The position numbers and the translations under genes are program-made. From contig CAJTUY010000022.1 in the NCBI GenBank assembly GCA_910579415.1, positions 7,677-33,509 of the forward strand: 25,833 nt of DNA, read 5' to 3'. The DNA comes from an uncultured Clostridia bacterium (GTDB taxonomy: Bacteria; Bacillota; Clostridia; UBA1381). Below the pieces are notes generated by a model. It was not told the DNA's origin and did no database searches. It worked only from the letters and a program-made list of their open reading frames with translations. Shown here piece by piece: positions 7,470 through 15,234 of the stretch (position 1 is its first letter; each line of letters starts with the position of its first letter).

Positions 7470-8398
7470 TGAAAAAAGGGAAAATAGTTATTATTGCTGC
7501 GGCTTTGCTGATTGTCGCAGGTATAGGTATTATAGTTGGTCTTATTGAAAGCGATTATGTATCTGAGGTTTATGGCGGAGAGCTGTATTTTTTCAATTCA
7601 GAGATGTCGGGTATTGAATCGGAGGTACGTGAAATAAAATACCATAACAGTCAGGAGCTTGCCGAAAATGTCGTTGAGGAGCTTGGTAAGGGACCTAAGG
7701 ACAGACGTCTTGCAGGTATAATTGAAAAAAAGACCCGTTTAATATCAATTACAGGTGTTGAAACAGGAAGCGTTGTTGTAAATTTTTCTCGTGAATTTCT
7801 TTCCGGAAACAATACAAAGGATTTGCTTTCGGTATATGCAGTGGTTAAGTCACTGTGCGCGCTGAGAAGTATAAGCAGCGTTAAGGTAGTAATTGAAGGC
7901 CGTGATATTTATACTGACGATGGCTCAATAATAGGGTATCTGAGTGACCGTGATATAAATTTGCCGACAGATACATACACAAGCGAAATGCGTGATGTAA
8001 TACTGTATTTTCCGAGCAAAGAAGGTTCAAAGCTTCAGCGTGAAGTGCGTACTATCAAGGTAACAGACCAGCAGCCGATAGCGCAGTATATAATAAACGA
8101 GCTTATAAAAGGACCTGAAAATGAAAGTATGACGGCGTCTCTTAACTCAGGTACGGTGCTTCTCGGTGTGGAAACTTCGGATAATATATGCTTTGTGAAT
8201 TTTAAAGCAAATTTCCTTGATAAGAATTCAGGCTCGGCAGATAAGGAGAAAATGACGATTTATTCGATTGTGGACTCTCTTACTGAGTTGGAAACGATTG
8301 ACCGCGTACAGTTTTTAATGGACGGAAAGAAGGTCAGCAGTTTCGGAAATATCAATATAGGAAGCATGTTTGGCAGAGATGAAAGCATTATAGGGTAG
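7469..8398 (+). CDS. Membrane-anchored tandem GerMN-domain protein
   Basis: A 309-residue protein with an N-terminal hydrophobic anchor (about 5-27, KIVIIAAALLIVAGIGIIVG) lacking a lipobox cysteine. Two GerMN (sporulation/spore germination) modules follow, at about 36-160 and 172-300. Each has the family pattern: a strand of the type LYFF or LYFP, a helix with Glu-Leu-x-Lys-Gly-Pro (EELGKGPKD and NELIKGPENE), then VVVNFSREF or CFVNFKANF and a helix ending in a strand such as VKVVIEG or VQFLMDG. GerMN occurs in GerM, which helps assemble the GerM-SpoIIIA-SpoIIQ complex, and in actinobacterial LpqB. It overlaps the kinase stop by one base, so it is probably an extracytoplasmic partner or output of that kinase. 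A terminator follows at once. Confidence 0.85.
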   Translation: MKKGKIVIIAAALLIVAGIGIIVGLIESDYVSEVYGGELYFFNSEMSGIESEVREIKYHNSQELAENVVEELGKGPKDRRLAGIIEKKTRLISITGVETGSVVVNFSREFLSGNNTKDLLSVYAVVKSLCALRSISSVKVVIEGRDIYTDDGSIIGYLSDRDINLPTDTYTSEMRDVILYFPSKEGSKLQREVRTIKVTDQQPIAQYIINELIKGPENESMTASLNSGTVLLGVETSDNICFVNFKANFLDKNSGSADKEKMTIYSIVDSLTELETIDRVQFLMDGKKVSSFGNINIGSMFGRDESIIG

Positions 8399-8400
8399 AA

Positions 8401-8431
8401 AAAACGACTGTTCATTTTGAACAGTCGTTTT
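8401..8431. terminator. Bidirectional terminator between the GerMN and DUF2264 genes
   Basis: A perfect 13-bp stem: AAAACGACTGTTC (8401-8413) pairs with GAACAGTCGTTTT (8419-8431) across the loop ATTTT. A-tract and T-tract flanks serve both convergent genes. Confidence 0.9.
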
Positions 8432-8436
8432 GCCTG

Positions 8437-10488
8437 TTACAGCTGCATGCAGCCTTCTATTCCGTTAAAGTCTATTATACGTTTTATGCCGTTTTTAAGC
8501 TGTATAGTGACAGTACCGTAGCCGCCGCATTTTTCCTTATCGGTATAGACGATGTCTTTTATCGGGAAAAGCTCATCATCAGAAAAATCCTCATGGCTTT
8601 CTTTCGTTATAGTCTGTGAAATCAGCATAAATCTGTCATAACCATATTGAACACGCCGCGCGGTTTTTGCATATATGACCATTGATTTTTCAGAGTCCGG
8701 ATTTGTATTTATGCTTTCGATAATATCAATATCCTCCCAACCGTCATATATGGTCATTGCAAGCTGTTTTTCCTGACCTGTATGGTCATGACCTTTCAGG
8801 ATAATTGCTTTTGCGCTTCCGTTTTCTTTGCGGATAATCTCTGTGCCGTTATCAGGAAATCCGTATGCCCCGAGAGTAAGAGTTAACGGCGCGCGGAAAA
8901 GACGAAGCTTGTCTGCGCGGATAATTCCGTATTCAACAGGAAAGTCGGCAAGGTTCATAGCCTGTGTCCAGTGAGTTTCGCAGTTTAGCCTGTAATTAAA
9001 GAACTGACGTCTGTAAAGCACACCGGCGCGCTGTCCGTTCCATAGTGTTATGTTGCATTTTTGCGGAGCTTCTCCGTCGTTTGTGAGTACATACTGCATG
9101 GCTTCTATATCTTCCGAAGGTTTTGCCTCCCATGCGTATTTGCTGTTGTATGAAAGCTTTGAATAGTTCCACATGCCATGCTCATCGCCGCAGTCTTTTA
9201 TAACCTTGCCTGTTCTTAATATGGTTTCTCCGTTTGCGTTATGATTTGTAAAGCACAGCGCAGGCGCGTCAAGAACAGTTTCTTTGATTTCCTTATCTTT
9301 AAGCTTATCCCACGTTCCGTTATTTTCTTTAGCAGTCCAGAACGGGTGGTCTTCGGGCAGATGCAGGCATAAAAATGCCTTACCCAGCCAGTAAACGGAC
9401 TCCGTGCATGAATAACCCTGTATTAAAGGTGTAAACTGACCGTAAAAACCCATTGAAGGTATTCCGTCACGCAGAAAATCGTCACGAGTTAGAAATTGCA
9501 AAAGTGAGCCTGACGCAATGCGTCGTGCAAGACCTGCATCGGCTGTGGAATTTCTGAACAGCATGTTCTCCGAAAGCGCGCTTGTAGCGGCATTACGGTA
9601 TATACAGCTTCGTCCCCACATCAATGTAAAGCCGTCTTTATCAAAAAAGTCAGGATATGTTTCCATAAGCTTATTTGAATTATGCTCAAATTGTGACGCA
9701 ATATACGGCTCATTTTCATAGCCGTACCATAAGCACCATACGGGAGAATATACATTAAACGCCCAACAGGAATAATAGTCAAAAAGCTGACCGTCGCGGT
9801 ACCAGCCATCTCCTGCGTAGAAGTTAAGTACAGCCTGAGTATGTTCAAGCATTATGTTTTTATTTATTTCATAACCTTCCTTGTGCAGAAATGCCATACA
9901 TAGCATATTGAAGAAACGCCAGTTATTCGGAACTGTGCTTGCGCGCGCATAACTAAGGAGAAATTCTGCTATTGTATCCTTTTCCGCTTGTGTATAGCAA
10001 TCCCATATTTCCTCTCGGCACATATCAAGACAAATTACAAGCGCGCAGGTTTCTACGGTCTGCTGGAATGTGCGGTACGGATTTTCATTTCCCGCAAGCT
10101 CCTGCAAATCTTCATAATAGCCCACAAAATTTTTATCGCCTTTTGTACAGTTATGCAATATTTGCGATGAGTAGTATTTACGGAGATTGTATCCGCAGAT
10201 TTCGGTATCAGGGTTGATGTGTATAAGCGGCGCGGCAATAAATAATGAACGCGCCAGACCCTCAAACATCTGTGCCATTTGTTCGGACTTTAACTGATTG
10301 CCCGAAGCGTTTTTATGAGGATATGTAACTTCCGTTTCGGTACGCGGAAGCACAACGGGCGCGTCATATGACGGGATATGGCTGAATACACCCTCTAAAA
10401 GATATTTTGCTGCGTCAATCCAGCTTTCACGGGTTAAGCCTGTGTACGGGCTAAGCTCAAAATCAAGAGCTGTCGGTTTAAAAATCAT
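8437..10488 (-). CDS. DUF2264 domain protein, probable intracellular glycoside hydrolase
   Basis: A 683-residue protein recognised as DUF2264 by its all-helical N-terminal two thirds, with landmarks such as NPYRTFQQTVETCAL, NNWRFFNMLCMAF, GDGWYRDG followed by FDYYSCWAFNVYSP, and GRSCIYRNAATSAL. This resembles an (alpha/alpha)-barrel glycosidase fold, followed by a beta-rich C-terminal part. From memory, CAZy places part of DUF2264 in GH154, with beta-glucuronidase activity; I cannot check that here. ATG 10488 is chosen because AGAGGAG lies 7 bases before it; the first in-frame ATG at 10509 would precede that site. No signal peptide is seen, so it should act on imported sugars. It is downstream of KDPG aldolase and KDG kinase genes, which fits release or processing of a uronic acid residue. 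A hairpin lies right before its ribosome site. Confidence 0.85.
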   Translation of the reverse strand: MIFKPTALDFELSPYTGLTRESWIDAAKYLLEGVFSHIPSYDAPVVLPRTETEVTYPHKNASGNQLKSEQMAQMFEGLARSLFIAAPLIHINPDTEICGYNLRKYYSSQILHNCTKGDKNFVGYYEDLQELAGNENPYRTFQQTVETCALVICLDMCREEIWDCYTQAEKDTIAEFLLSYARASTVPNNWRFFNMLCMAFLHKEGYEINKNIMLEHTQAVLNFYAGDGWYRDGQLFDYYSCWAFNVYSPVWCLWYGYENEPYIASQFEHNSNKLMETYPDFFDKDGFTLMWGRSCIYRNAATSALSENMLFRNSTADAGLARRIASGSLLQFLTRDDFLRDGIPSMGFYGQFTPLIQGYSCTESVYWLGKAFLCLHLPEDHPFWTAKENNGTWDKLKDKEIKETVLDAPALCFTNHNANGETILRTGKVIKDCGDEHGMWNYSKLSYNSKYAWEAKPSEDIEAMQYVLTNDGEAPQKCNITLWNGQRAGVLYRRQFFNYRLNCETHWTQAMNLADFPVEYGIIRADKLRLFRAPLTLTLGAYGFPDNGTEIIRKENGSAKAIILKGHDHTGQEKQLAMTIYDGWEDIDIIESINTNPDSEKSMVIYAKTARRVQYGYDRFMLISQTITKESHEDFSDDELFPIKDIVYTDKEKCGGYGTVTIQLKNGIKRIIDFNGIEGCMQL

Positions 10489-10515
10489 GATGTATCTCCT
10501 CTCTGACATATAAAA

Positions 10516-10542
10516 CTCCCCTCATTATAAAAACGAGGGGAG
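10516..10542 (-). terminator. Hairpin between kdgK and the DUF2264 gene (terminator or attenuator)
   Basis: On the minus strand CTCCCCTC (10542-10535) pairs with GAGGGGAG (10523-10516) across an 11-base loop, followed by TTTT then ATAT. The stem is GC-rich and perfect at 8 bp but the T-tract is short, so readthrough is plausible. The loop encodes TATAAT (10529-10524), a possible -10 box whose start would fall about 29 bases before the DUF2264 ATG, though no good -35 sits at the right distance. It may therefore be a leaky terminator, an mRNA-stabilising stem, or overlap a second promoter. Confidence 0.65.
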
Positions 10543-10557
10543 GCAATATTATCCGGC

Positions 10558-11589
10558 TTATCTCTGTACTCGTCCTGAACCGTCGCCGCCCGCAAGATTT
10601 TCAACATCTGCGCGCGAAACAAGGTTGAAGTCTCCCGGAATTGTGTGCTTCAAAGCTGAAGCAGCAACACCAAATTCAAGAGCATCCTTAAAGTTTTTGC
10701 CGTCAAGGAAGCCGCAGATTGTGCCGCCAGCGAAGCTGTCGCCGCCGCCTACGCGGTCAACAATCGGGTGTACTCTGTATTCCTTCGAATGATAGAATTC
10801 ATCGTCAGCCTTTGAGTAGATGCAGGCTGACCAACCGTTATCTGATGCCGATTTTGAAACTCTCAGGGATGAAATAACATATTTAAAATCAAACTTAGCT
10901 ACCATCTGTTTAAAGATACTTTCGTAGCCTTTAAGATTAAGTTCACCGCTTGTAACGTCAGTATTTTCAGGCTTGAAGCCAAGAACCTTATCAGCATCCT
11001 CTTCGTTTCCGATACATACGTCAACATACTGCATAAGGTTTGACATAACCTTCTGAGCTTTTTCACTTGACCATAGCTTCTTTCTGAAGTTAAGGTCGCA
11101 GGAAACTGTTACACCGTGAGCCTTTGCAGCTTTACAAGCAAGCTCTGTAAGCTCTGCCGCTGAATCCGAAACAGCAGGCGTGATACCTGTGAAGTGGAAC
11201 CAGTCGGCGCCGTCAAAAATTTTATCAAAATCAAAATCAGAAGCCACAGCTGTTGAAATTGACGAATGCGCTCTGTCATAAACAACATTTGAAGCTCTCA
11301 TGCTTGCGCCTGTTTCAAGGAAGTAAATACCAAGTCTTTCTCCGCCCTTTGCAATATTCTTTGTGCCTACGTTCATTTTGCGGAGTGCGGCAACAGCGCA
11401 TTCGCCGATTGGGTTCTCGGGAACCTTTGTAACAAATTCAGCGTCATGACCGTAATTTGCAAGTGAAACGGCAACATTAGCCTCGCCGCCGCCGTAGCAT
11501 ACGTCGAACTCGTCTGCCTGAATGAATTTCTCGTTGTTGGGTGTGGAAAGTCTGAGCATTATTTCACCCATTGTAACTACTTTTGCCAT
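10558..11589 (-). CDS. kdgK: 2-keto-3-deoxygluconate (KDG) kinase, PfkB family
   Basis: A 343-residue PfkB/ribokinase-family sugar kinase that phosphorylates KDG to KDPG, the step before the aldolase encoded next to it. Visible signatures are the N-terminal VVTMGEIMLRL and GGGEANVAVSLA (about 33-44), and the C-terminal PfkB signature VDRVGGGDSFAGG (about 278-289) with catalytic base D284. The substrate call rests on family features and on adjacency to the KDPG aldolase; a 2-dehydro-3-deoxygalactonate or fructokinase role is less likely. AAAGGAG lies 9 bases before ATG 11589. It is 27 bases downstream of the aldolase gene in the same transcription direction, with no terminator between. It would act in the cytoplasm on KDG derived from pectin, glucuronate or galacturonate. 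Confidence 0.9.
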   Translation of the reverse strand: MAKVVTMGEIMLRLSTPNNEKFIQADEFDVCYGGGEANVAVSLANYGHDAEFVTKVPENPIGECAVAALRKMNVGTKNIAKGGERLGIYFLETGASMRASNVVYDRAHSSISTAVASDFDFDKIFDGADWFHFTGITPAVSDSAAELTELACKAAKAHGVTVSCDLNFRKKLWSSEKAQKVMSNLMQYVDVCIGNEEDADKVLGFKPENTDVTSGELNLKGYESIFKQMVAKFDFKYVISSLRVSKSASDNGWSACIYSKADDEFYHSKEYRVHPIVDRVGGGDSFAGGTICGFLDGKNFKDALEFGVAASALKHTIPGDFNLVSRADVENLAGGDGSGRVQR

Positions 11590-11616
11590 TTTAACATTCT
11601 CCTTTTATAATAAATA

Positions 11617-12270
11617 TTATTTTTTAAGCTCTGCGCGCGCTGCTTTTATATTTGCAATAAACTCTTTAGCTGTTTCTGTAATAGCGTTATAGTCACCTGT
11701 CTTAGCGCCTTTAGTAAGTGATGAGCCTGCGCCTACTGCCACAACTCCAGCCTTAATCCATTCAGCCACATTATTCTTGTCAACGCCGCCTGTCGGCATC
11801 ATCTGAGCCTGCGGAAGCGGACCCTTGATGTCCTTTATAATTGTAGGACCGTAAAGGTCGGCAGGGAATATTTTAATAATATCAGCGCCTGCTTCCATAG
11901 CTGTAATTACTTCTGTAATTGTAGCGCAGCCCGGCATATATGGAACTCTGTAACGGTTACAAAGCTTTGCTGTTTCCGGGTTAAAGGCAGGGCTTACAAT
12001 AAAGTTTGCGCCTGCTAAAATTGCCATTCTTGCAGTTTCAGGGTCAAGAACAGTACCGGCTCCGAGCATCATTTCGCCGTTTGCGTATTTCTCAGCCAAA
12101 GCTGCAATAACCTTGTCCGCGCCCGGAACAGTAAAGGTAAGCTCAATACCCGTACAGCCGCCTGCAAGACATGCATCGGAGATTTTAATGGCCTCCTCAG
12201 CGTTGTTTGCTCTTACAACTGCTACAAGTCCGCAGTCGGTAAGCTTTTTAAGAACGTCTTCTTTTAACAT
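11617..12270 (-). CDS. eda: 2-keto-3-deoxy-6-phosphogluconate (KDPG)/KHG aldolase
   Basis: A 217-residue class I aldolase that splits KDPG into pyruvate and glyceraldehyde 3-phosphate (and can act on 4-hydroxy-2-oxoglutarate). Its TIM barrel shows VAVVRANNAEEA (R20), GIELTFTVPGA with general base E43, GAGTVLDPETA, the FIVSPAFNPE strand, MPGCATITE, and the Schiff-base lysine K133 in IIKIFPADLYGP, followed by MPTGGVDKNN for phosphate binding. The start ATG 12270 has AAGGAGG 9 bases upstream. It is the first gene of the eda-kdgK-DUF2264 operon, with a clear promoter at 12308-12336. Its length and all catalytic residues are normal. Confidence 0.95.
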   Translation of the reverse strand: MLKEDVLKKLTDCGLVAVVRANNAEEAIKISDACLAGGCTGIELTFTVPGADKVIAALAEKYANGEMMLGAGTVLDPETARMAILAGANFIVSPAFNPETAKLCNRYRVPYMPGCATITEVITAMEAGADIIKIFPADLYGPTIIKDIKGPLPQAQMMPTGGVDKNNVAEWIKAGVVAVGAGSSLTKGAKTGDYNAITETAKEFIANIKAARAELKK

Positions 12271-12307
12271 TTAAAAATTCCTCCTTATAATTTCAATAGA
12301 TAATATC

Positions 12308-12336
12308 ATTTTACCACATGAAGCCATATTTTGCAA
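12308..12336 (-). promoter_or_regulatory. Promoter for eda-kdgK-DUF2264
   Basis: Minus-strand TTGCAA (12336-12331), 17-base spacer, TAAAAT (12313-12308), with an extended -10 TGG just before. An imperfect inverted repeat, ATATT-TTGC-AATAT (plus strand 12326-12339), overlaps the -35 and could be an operator, but AT-rich DNA makes this weak. No cre-like catabolite site is seen. Confidence 0.72.
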
Positions 12337-12376
12337 TATATTCACAAAAAAAATTATGCGCTTATTCACTGATATA

Positions 12377-12405
12377 TTGACTAATTTAAGATAAGATGGT
12401 AAAAT
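12377..12405 (+). promoter_or_regulatory. Promoter for the DUF4190 gene
   Basis: TTGACT (12377-12382), 17-base spacer, TAAAAT (12400-12405), with extended -10 TGG. It is divergent from the eda promoter; the two -35 boxes are about 40 bases apart. Confidence 0.75.
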
Positions 12406-12436
12406 ATAATTATTATAAAGCAGGAGGGGTAGAAAA

Positions 12437-12811
12437 ATGGACGAAAATAATTTCAATATCAATGAAACTGAAGGAACAGACAATACTTATAATAATGACG
12501 GACAGCAGTATAATATTGTCCCCACACCTTCGGACGGGACCTCAACGGCAGTGCTTGTTTTAGGTATTGTGTCGCTGGCAATGTCATTGTTCTGCTGCGG
12601 CGGAGGCATTGTGTCGATTGTATGCAGTATTATAGGATTGGTACTCGGTATACCGCAGATGAAGAAAAATCCTGATGATGCAAAGGTAAAGATAGGTGTG
12701 ATTTTATCCGCCGTAGGAATTGCACTTTATCTGTGCGTAATGGTTGTTTCAATTATATTGTCAGTTACGGGCGTGCTTACAAATATAATGTATGGAATTA
12801 ACTGGATTTAA
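12437..12811 (+). CDS. Small DUF4190-type membrane protein
   Basis: A 124-residue protein. The first 35 residues are hydrophilic and rich in Asn, Asp, Glu and Thr. Two hydrophobic segments follow: about 37-76 (AVLVLGIVSLAMSLFCCGGG and on, ending GLVLGIPQMKK) and about 85-118. The pattern LGIVSLAMSLFC, then GLVLGIPQMKKNPDDAKVKIGVILSAVGI is that of DUF4190 proteins, a widespread membrane family of unknown function in Gram-positive bacteria. GGAGGGG precedes ATG 12437. It stands alone between the divergent eda promoter and its own terminator. Function is not known. Confidence 0.78.
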   Translation: MDENNFNINETEGTDNTYNNDGQQYNIVPTPSDGTSTAVLVLGIVSLAMSLFCCGGGIVSIVCSIIGLVLGIPQMKKNPDDAKVKIGVILSAVGIALYLCVMVVSIILSVTGVLTNIMYGINWI

Positions 12812-12836
12812 AAACGGCTTTAAGCCGTTTTTTTTT
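12811..12836. terminator. Terminator shared by the DUF4190 and DUF2752 genes
   Basis: AAAACGGCT (12811-12819), loop TTA, AGCCGTTTT (12823-12831) and a run of T to 12836. The 9-bp stem starts at the last base of the DUF4190 stop codon. A-tract and T-tract sides make it usable in both directions, but the T-run is longer for the plus strand. Confidence 0.9.
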
Positions 12837-12837
12837 C

Positions 12838-13209
12838 TTATAGAAAATTTCTTATAATACAGTAAAGTATAAATAATATGCCGAGCGTGATATAAAATGA
12901 ATAACTTTCAGGTAACAGCCGCACGGGTTTTATCCAGGCGGAAATAACATACTGAATATACAAAATAACAGCCAAAATGAGTAAAACGGGGATTGATATG
13001 TTATACTTTAATGCAGTTATAGGGTGAAATGTTAAAATGGCGCGTACGGCGCGCGTATTTCCGCAGCCGGGACACAGCATTCCTGTTTTTTCAAAGAACG
13101 GACAGGAAGGAAACAAAAACGATAGTTTGAATATATAATCCCTCAGTAAAAAAACCGCTGCTGCTGCCAAAGGCGGTAACAATGTTATAATTACTCGGTA
13201 TTGTTTCAT
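12838..13209 (-). CDS. DUF2752 small membrane protein
   Basis: A 123-residue membrane protein with about three hydrophobic segments (near 7-22, 70-92 and 103-120). The family signature is clear: a cysteine (C36) then CPGCGNTRAVRAILTFHP (C46, C49) and ALKYN, as in DUF2752, whose function is not known. The CPGCG pair could bind metal or be redox-active, but this is not shown. ATG 13209 is chosen over GTG 13218, because AAAGGA lies about 10 bases before ATG and touches the GTG. Convergent with the DUF4190 gene; the two families are both small membrane proteins and share a terminator. Confidence 0.85.
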   Translation of the reverse strand: MKQYRVIITLLPPLAAAAVFLLRDYIFKLSFLFPSCPFFEKTGMLCPGCGNTRAVRAILTFHPITALKYNISIPVLLILAVILYIQYVISAWIKPVRLLPESYSFYITLGILFILYCIIRNFL

Positions 13210-13231
13210 AGAGTTCACTTCCTTTTAAGAT

Positions 13232-13260
13232 ATTCTATCATAAAATTCTCGTAAATTCAA
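13232..13260 (-). promoter_or_regulatory. Promoter for the DUF2752 gene
   Basis: Minus-strand TTGAAT (13260-13255), 17-base spacer, TAGAAT (13237-13232), with extended -10 TGA. It gives a leader of about 20 bases. Confidence 0.68.
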
Positions 13261-13268
13261 TAAATTAC

Positions 13269-13297
13269 TTGTTTAACGGAAAAATATGGTGTATAAT
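13269..13297 (+). promoter_or_regulatory. Promoter for the glycosyltransferase-to-radical-SAM operon
   Basis: TTGTTT (13269-13274), 17-base spacer, TATAAT (13292-13297), with extended -10 TGT. It is the only clear promoter before the terminator at 17272, so it probably drives four genes. Confidence 0.72.
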
Positions 13298-13333
13298 ATA
13301 AGAAGATTTGATTACACGTAGGAGAGATATTAA

Positions 13334-14302
13334 ATGAACAAAAGCGTTAATTTATATGTGGTTGTGCCGTGTTATAATGAGGAGGAGGTTTTAAATGAAA
13401 CCTCGCGTCAGATGCTGGAGCTTTTCGATAAAATGAAGAGAGCGGAACTGATAAACAATAAAAGCAGAATAGTTTTTGTAGACGATGGCTCAAAGGACAG
13501 AACATGGAGCATAATAGACACGCTTTCAAGAGAGCATACTGAAATTGCAGGAATTAAGCTTGCGCATAATGCAGGACATCAGAATGCTTTGTACGGCGGA
13601 CTGATGACTGTTAAAGACCAATGTGACTGCGCAATCTCAATTGATGCGGATTTGCAGGACGATATAAGCGTTATTCCCGAAATGGTCAGGAAATTCCGTG
13701 ACGGCTGCGATGTTGTCTACGGGGTCAGAAACAGACGCGATACCGATACATTTTTTAAACGTACCACTGCGGTTATGTTCTATAAGCTGATGAATTTAAT
13801 GGGTGTTAAGATTGTGTTTAATCATGCGGATTACAGGCTTATGAGCCGGCGCGCTCTTGACGCTCTTTCGGAATTTGAGGAGCGGAACATGTTTTTGCGC
13901 GGAATGGTTCCGCTTGTCGGCTACCGTTCAGACTGCGTTTATTATGACCGTAATGAGCGTTTTGCCGGTGAGTCGAAATATCCGCTGAAAAAAATGCTGT
14001 CATTTGCGTTTGACGGAATTACCTCATTCAGTATAAGTCCGATACGCATGATTTCTGCATTCGGAGCGATTGTGTGTGTGATTGCGGTAATAATGGCGGT
14101 TTATGCGCTTGTTGAGAAGCTTCTTGGCAATACGGGTGCAGGCTGGGCTTCACTCATGATGTCTATTTGGTTTATAGGCGGTGTGCAGCTTCTTTCGGTG
14201 GGACTTATCGGAGAATATATCGGAAAATTATATAAGGAAGTAAAGCGAAGACCAAGATTTATAATTGAAGCGTATGTAAACGATAAAGGAGAAAATGAAT
14301 AA
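13334..14302 (+). CDS. Family 2 glycosyltransferase, GtrB/DPM1-like
   Basis: A 322-residue protein. The GT-A domain (about 5-225) opens [12 protein letters not shown], with VDDGSKDRT (D50, D51), and the nucleotide-sugar/metal site SIDADLQDD (D104-A-D106). Two membrane helices follow (about 236-262 and 270-293) and then the family ending [17 protein letters not shown]. This architecture is that of polyprenyl-phosphate sugar transferases (GtrB, CsbB, YkcC types), which move a sugar from a nucleotide onto undecaprenyl phosphate at the inner face of the membrane. AGGAGAG lies upstream of ATG 13334. Its stop TAA shares a base with the next ATG. A membrane GT-C enzyme at 21418-23061 could use such a donor, but the genes are 8 kb apart. 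Confidence 0.92.
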   Translation: MNKSVNLYVVVPCYNEEEVLNETSRQMLELFDKMKRAELINNKSRIVFVDDGSKDRTWSIIDTLSREHTEIAGIKLAHNAGHQNALYGGLMTVKDQCDCAISIDADLQDDISVIPEMVRKFRDGCDVVYGVRNRRDTDTFFKRTTAVMFYKLMNLMGVKIVFNHADYRLMSRRALDALSEFEERNMFLRGMVPLVGYRSDCVYYDRNERFAGESKYPLKKMLSFAFDGITSFSISPIRMISAFGAIVCVIAVIMAVYALVEKLLGNTGAGWASLMMSIWFIGGVQLLSVGLIGEYIGKLYKEVKRRPRFIIEAYVNDKGENE

Positions 14303-15234
14303 TGTATGATATTATTATAATAGGCGGCGGTCCTGCCGGTATGTCGGCGGCAATATATGCGGCGCGCGGCGGCATGAAAACACTCGTTATAGAAAAAATT
14401 GCTTACGGTGGTCAGGCTGTAAAAACACATGAAATAGATAATTATCCAGGTTTTTTTGATAAACCGACGGGCGAGACTGTTTCTCAGGCGATTGAAAAAC
14501 ATGCGAGAAGCTTTGATGTGACATTTACTCAGGAGAGTGTAAGGTCAATTGAGAATGCGGAATATGACGTAAAAATTGTGCATACGCGACGTAATAAATA
14601 TATGACAAAGGCAATAGTTTTTGCGGCGGGAGCAGTTCCCAAAAAGCTTGGAGCAGAGGGTGAAGACATGCTTACCGGAGCAGGTGTGTCGTACTGTGCC
14701 ACATGCGACGGCGCATTTTTTAAGGATAAGGACGTATGCGTAATCGGCGGAGGAAATACCGCAATTGAGGATGCTCTTTATCTTGCTTCATTCTGCCGTA
14801 GGGTATATGTTCTGAACAGAAGCAAACGCTTTAAGGCATCAGCTTCAATTTTGGAAACGGCAAAACGTAACGGGAAGATTGAAATTTTAACCGATACGGT
14901 AGCAGATAAATTTAACGGAAACGGTATGCTTAAAAGCGTATCAGTAAGAAATATTCAAACGGAGAAGACTGCTATATTAAAGGTGTCGGGAGCAGTTGTT
15001 GCGATAGGAGTAACGCCTTCATCAGAGCTTTTAAAGGAATGCGGAACAGAAACCTGTCCGCTCGGATTTGTGAAAACAGATATGTATCTTGCTACTAATA
15101 TAAAAGGTATATTTGCGGCAGGCGATGTCAGGGTATCACCTTTAAGACAGGTTGTAACAGCCGCCGCAGACGGAGCTGTTGCGGCGACTTCGGCGATAAA
15201 TTATGTAAATGAACTGGGAATTAAAAGCGTATGA
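14302..15234 (+). CDS. Thioredoxin reductase-like flavoprotein
   Basis: A 310-residue FAD-dependent pyridine nucleotide-disulphide oxidoreductase of TrxB length. Seen: FAD site [18 protein letters not shown] (about 6-22), redox pair C132-A-T-C135 in [11 protein letters not shown], second nucleotide site [12 protein letters not shown] (about 148-157), and C-terminal FAD site GIFAAGDVR followed by [13 protein letters not shown]. The region that in NADPH-dependent TrxB reads HRR-x-x-x-R is here NRSKRFK (172-178), so two of the residues that grip the 2'-phosphate differ; NADPH specificity is doubtful. AAAGGAG at 14285-14291 precedes ATG 14302. It overlaps the glycosyltransferase stop and the next gene's start (ATGA). 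No thioredoxin gene is nearby, so it may serve another disulphide substrate. Confidence 0.88.
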   Translation: MYDIIIIGGGPAGMSAAIYAARGGMKTLVIEKIAYGGQAVKTHEIDNYPGFFDKPTGETVSQAIEKHARSFDVTFTQESVRSIENAEYDVKIVHTRRNKYMTKAIVFAAGAVPKKLGAEGEDMLTGAGVSYCATCDGAFFKDKDVCVIGGGNTAIEDALYLASFCRRVYVLNRSKRFKASASILETAKRNGKIEILTDTVADKFNGNGMLKSVSVRNIQTEKTAILKVSGAVVAIGVTPSSELLKECGTETCPLGFVKTDMYLATNIKGIFAAGDVRVSPLRQVVTAAADGAVAATSAINYVNELGIKSV

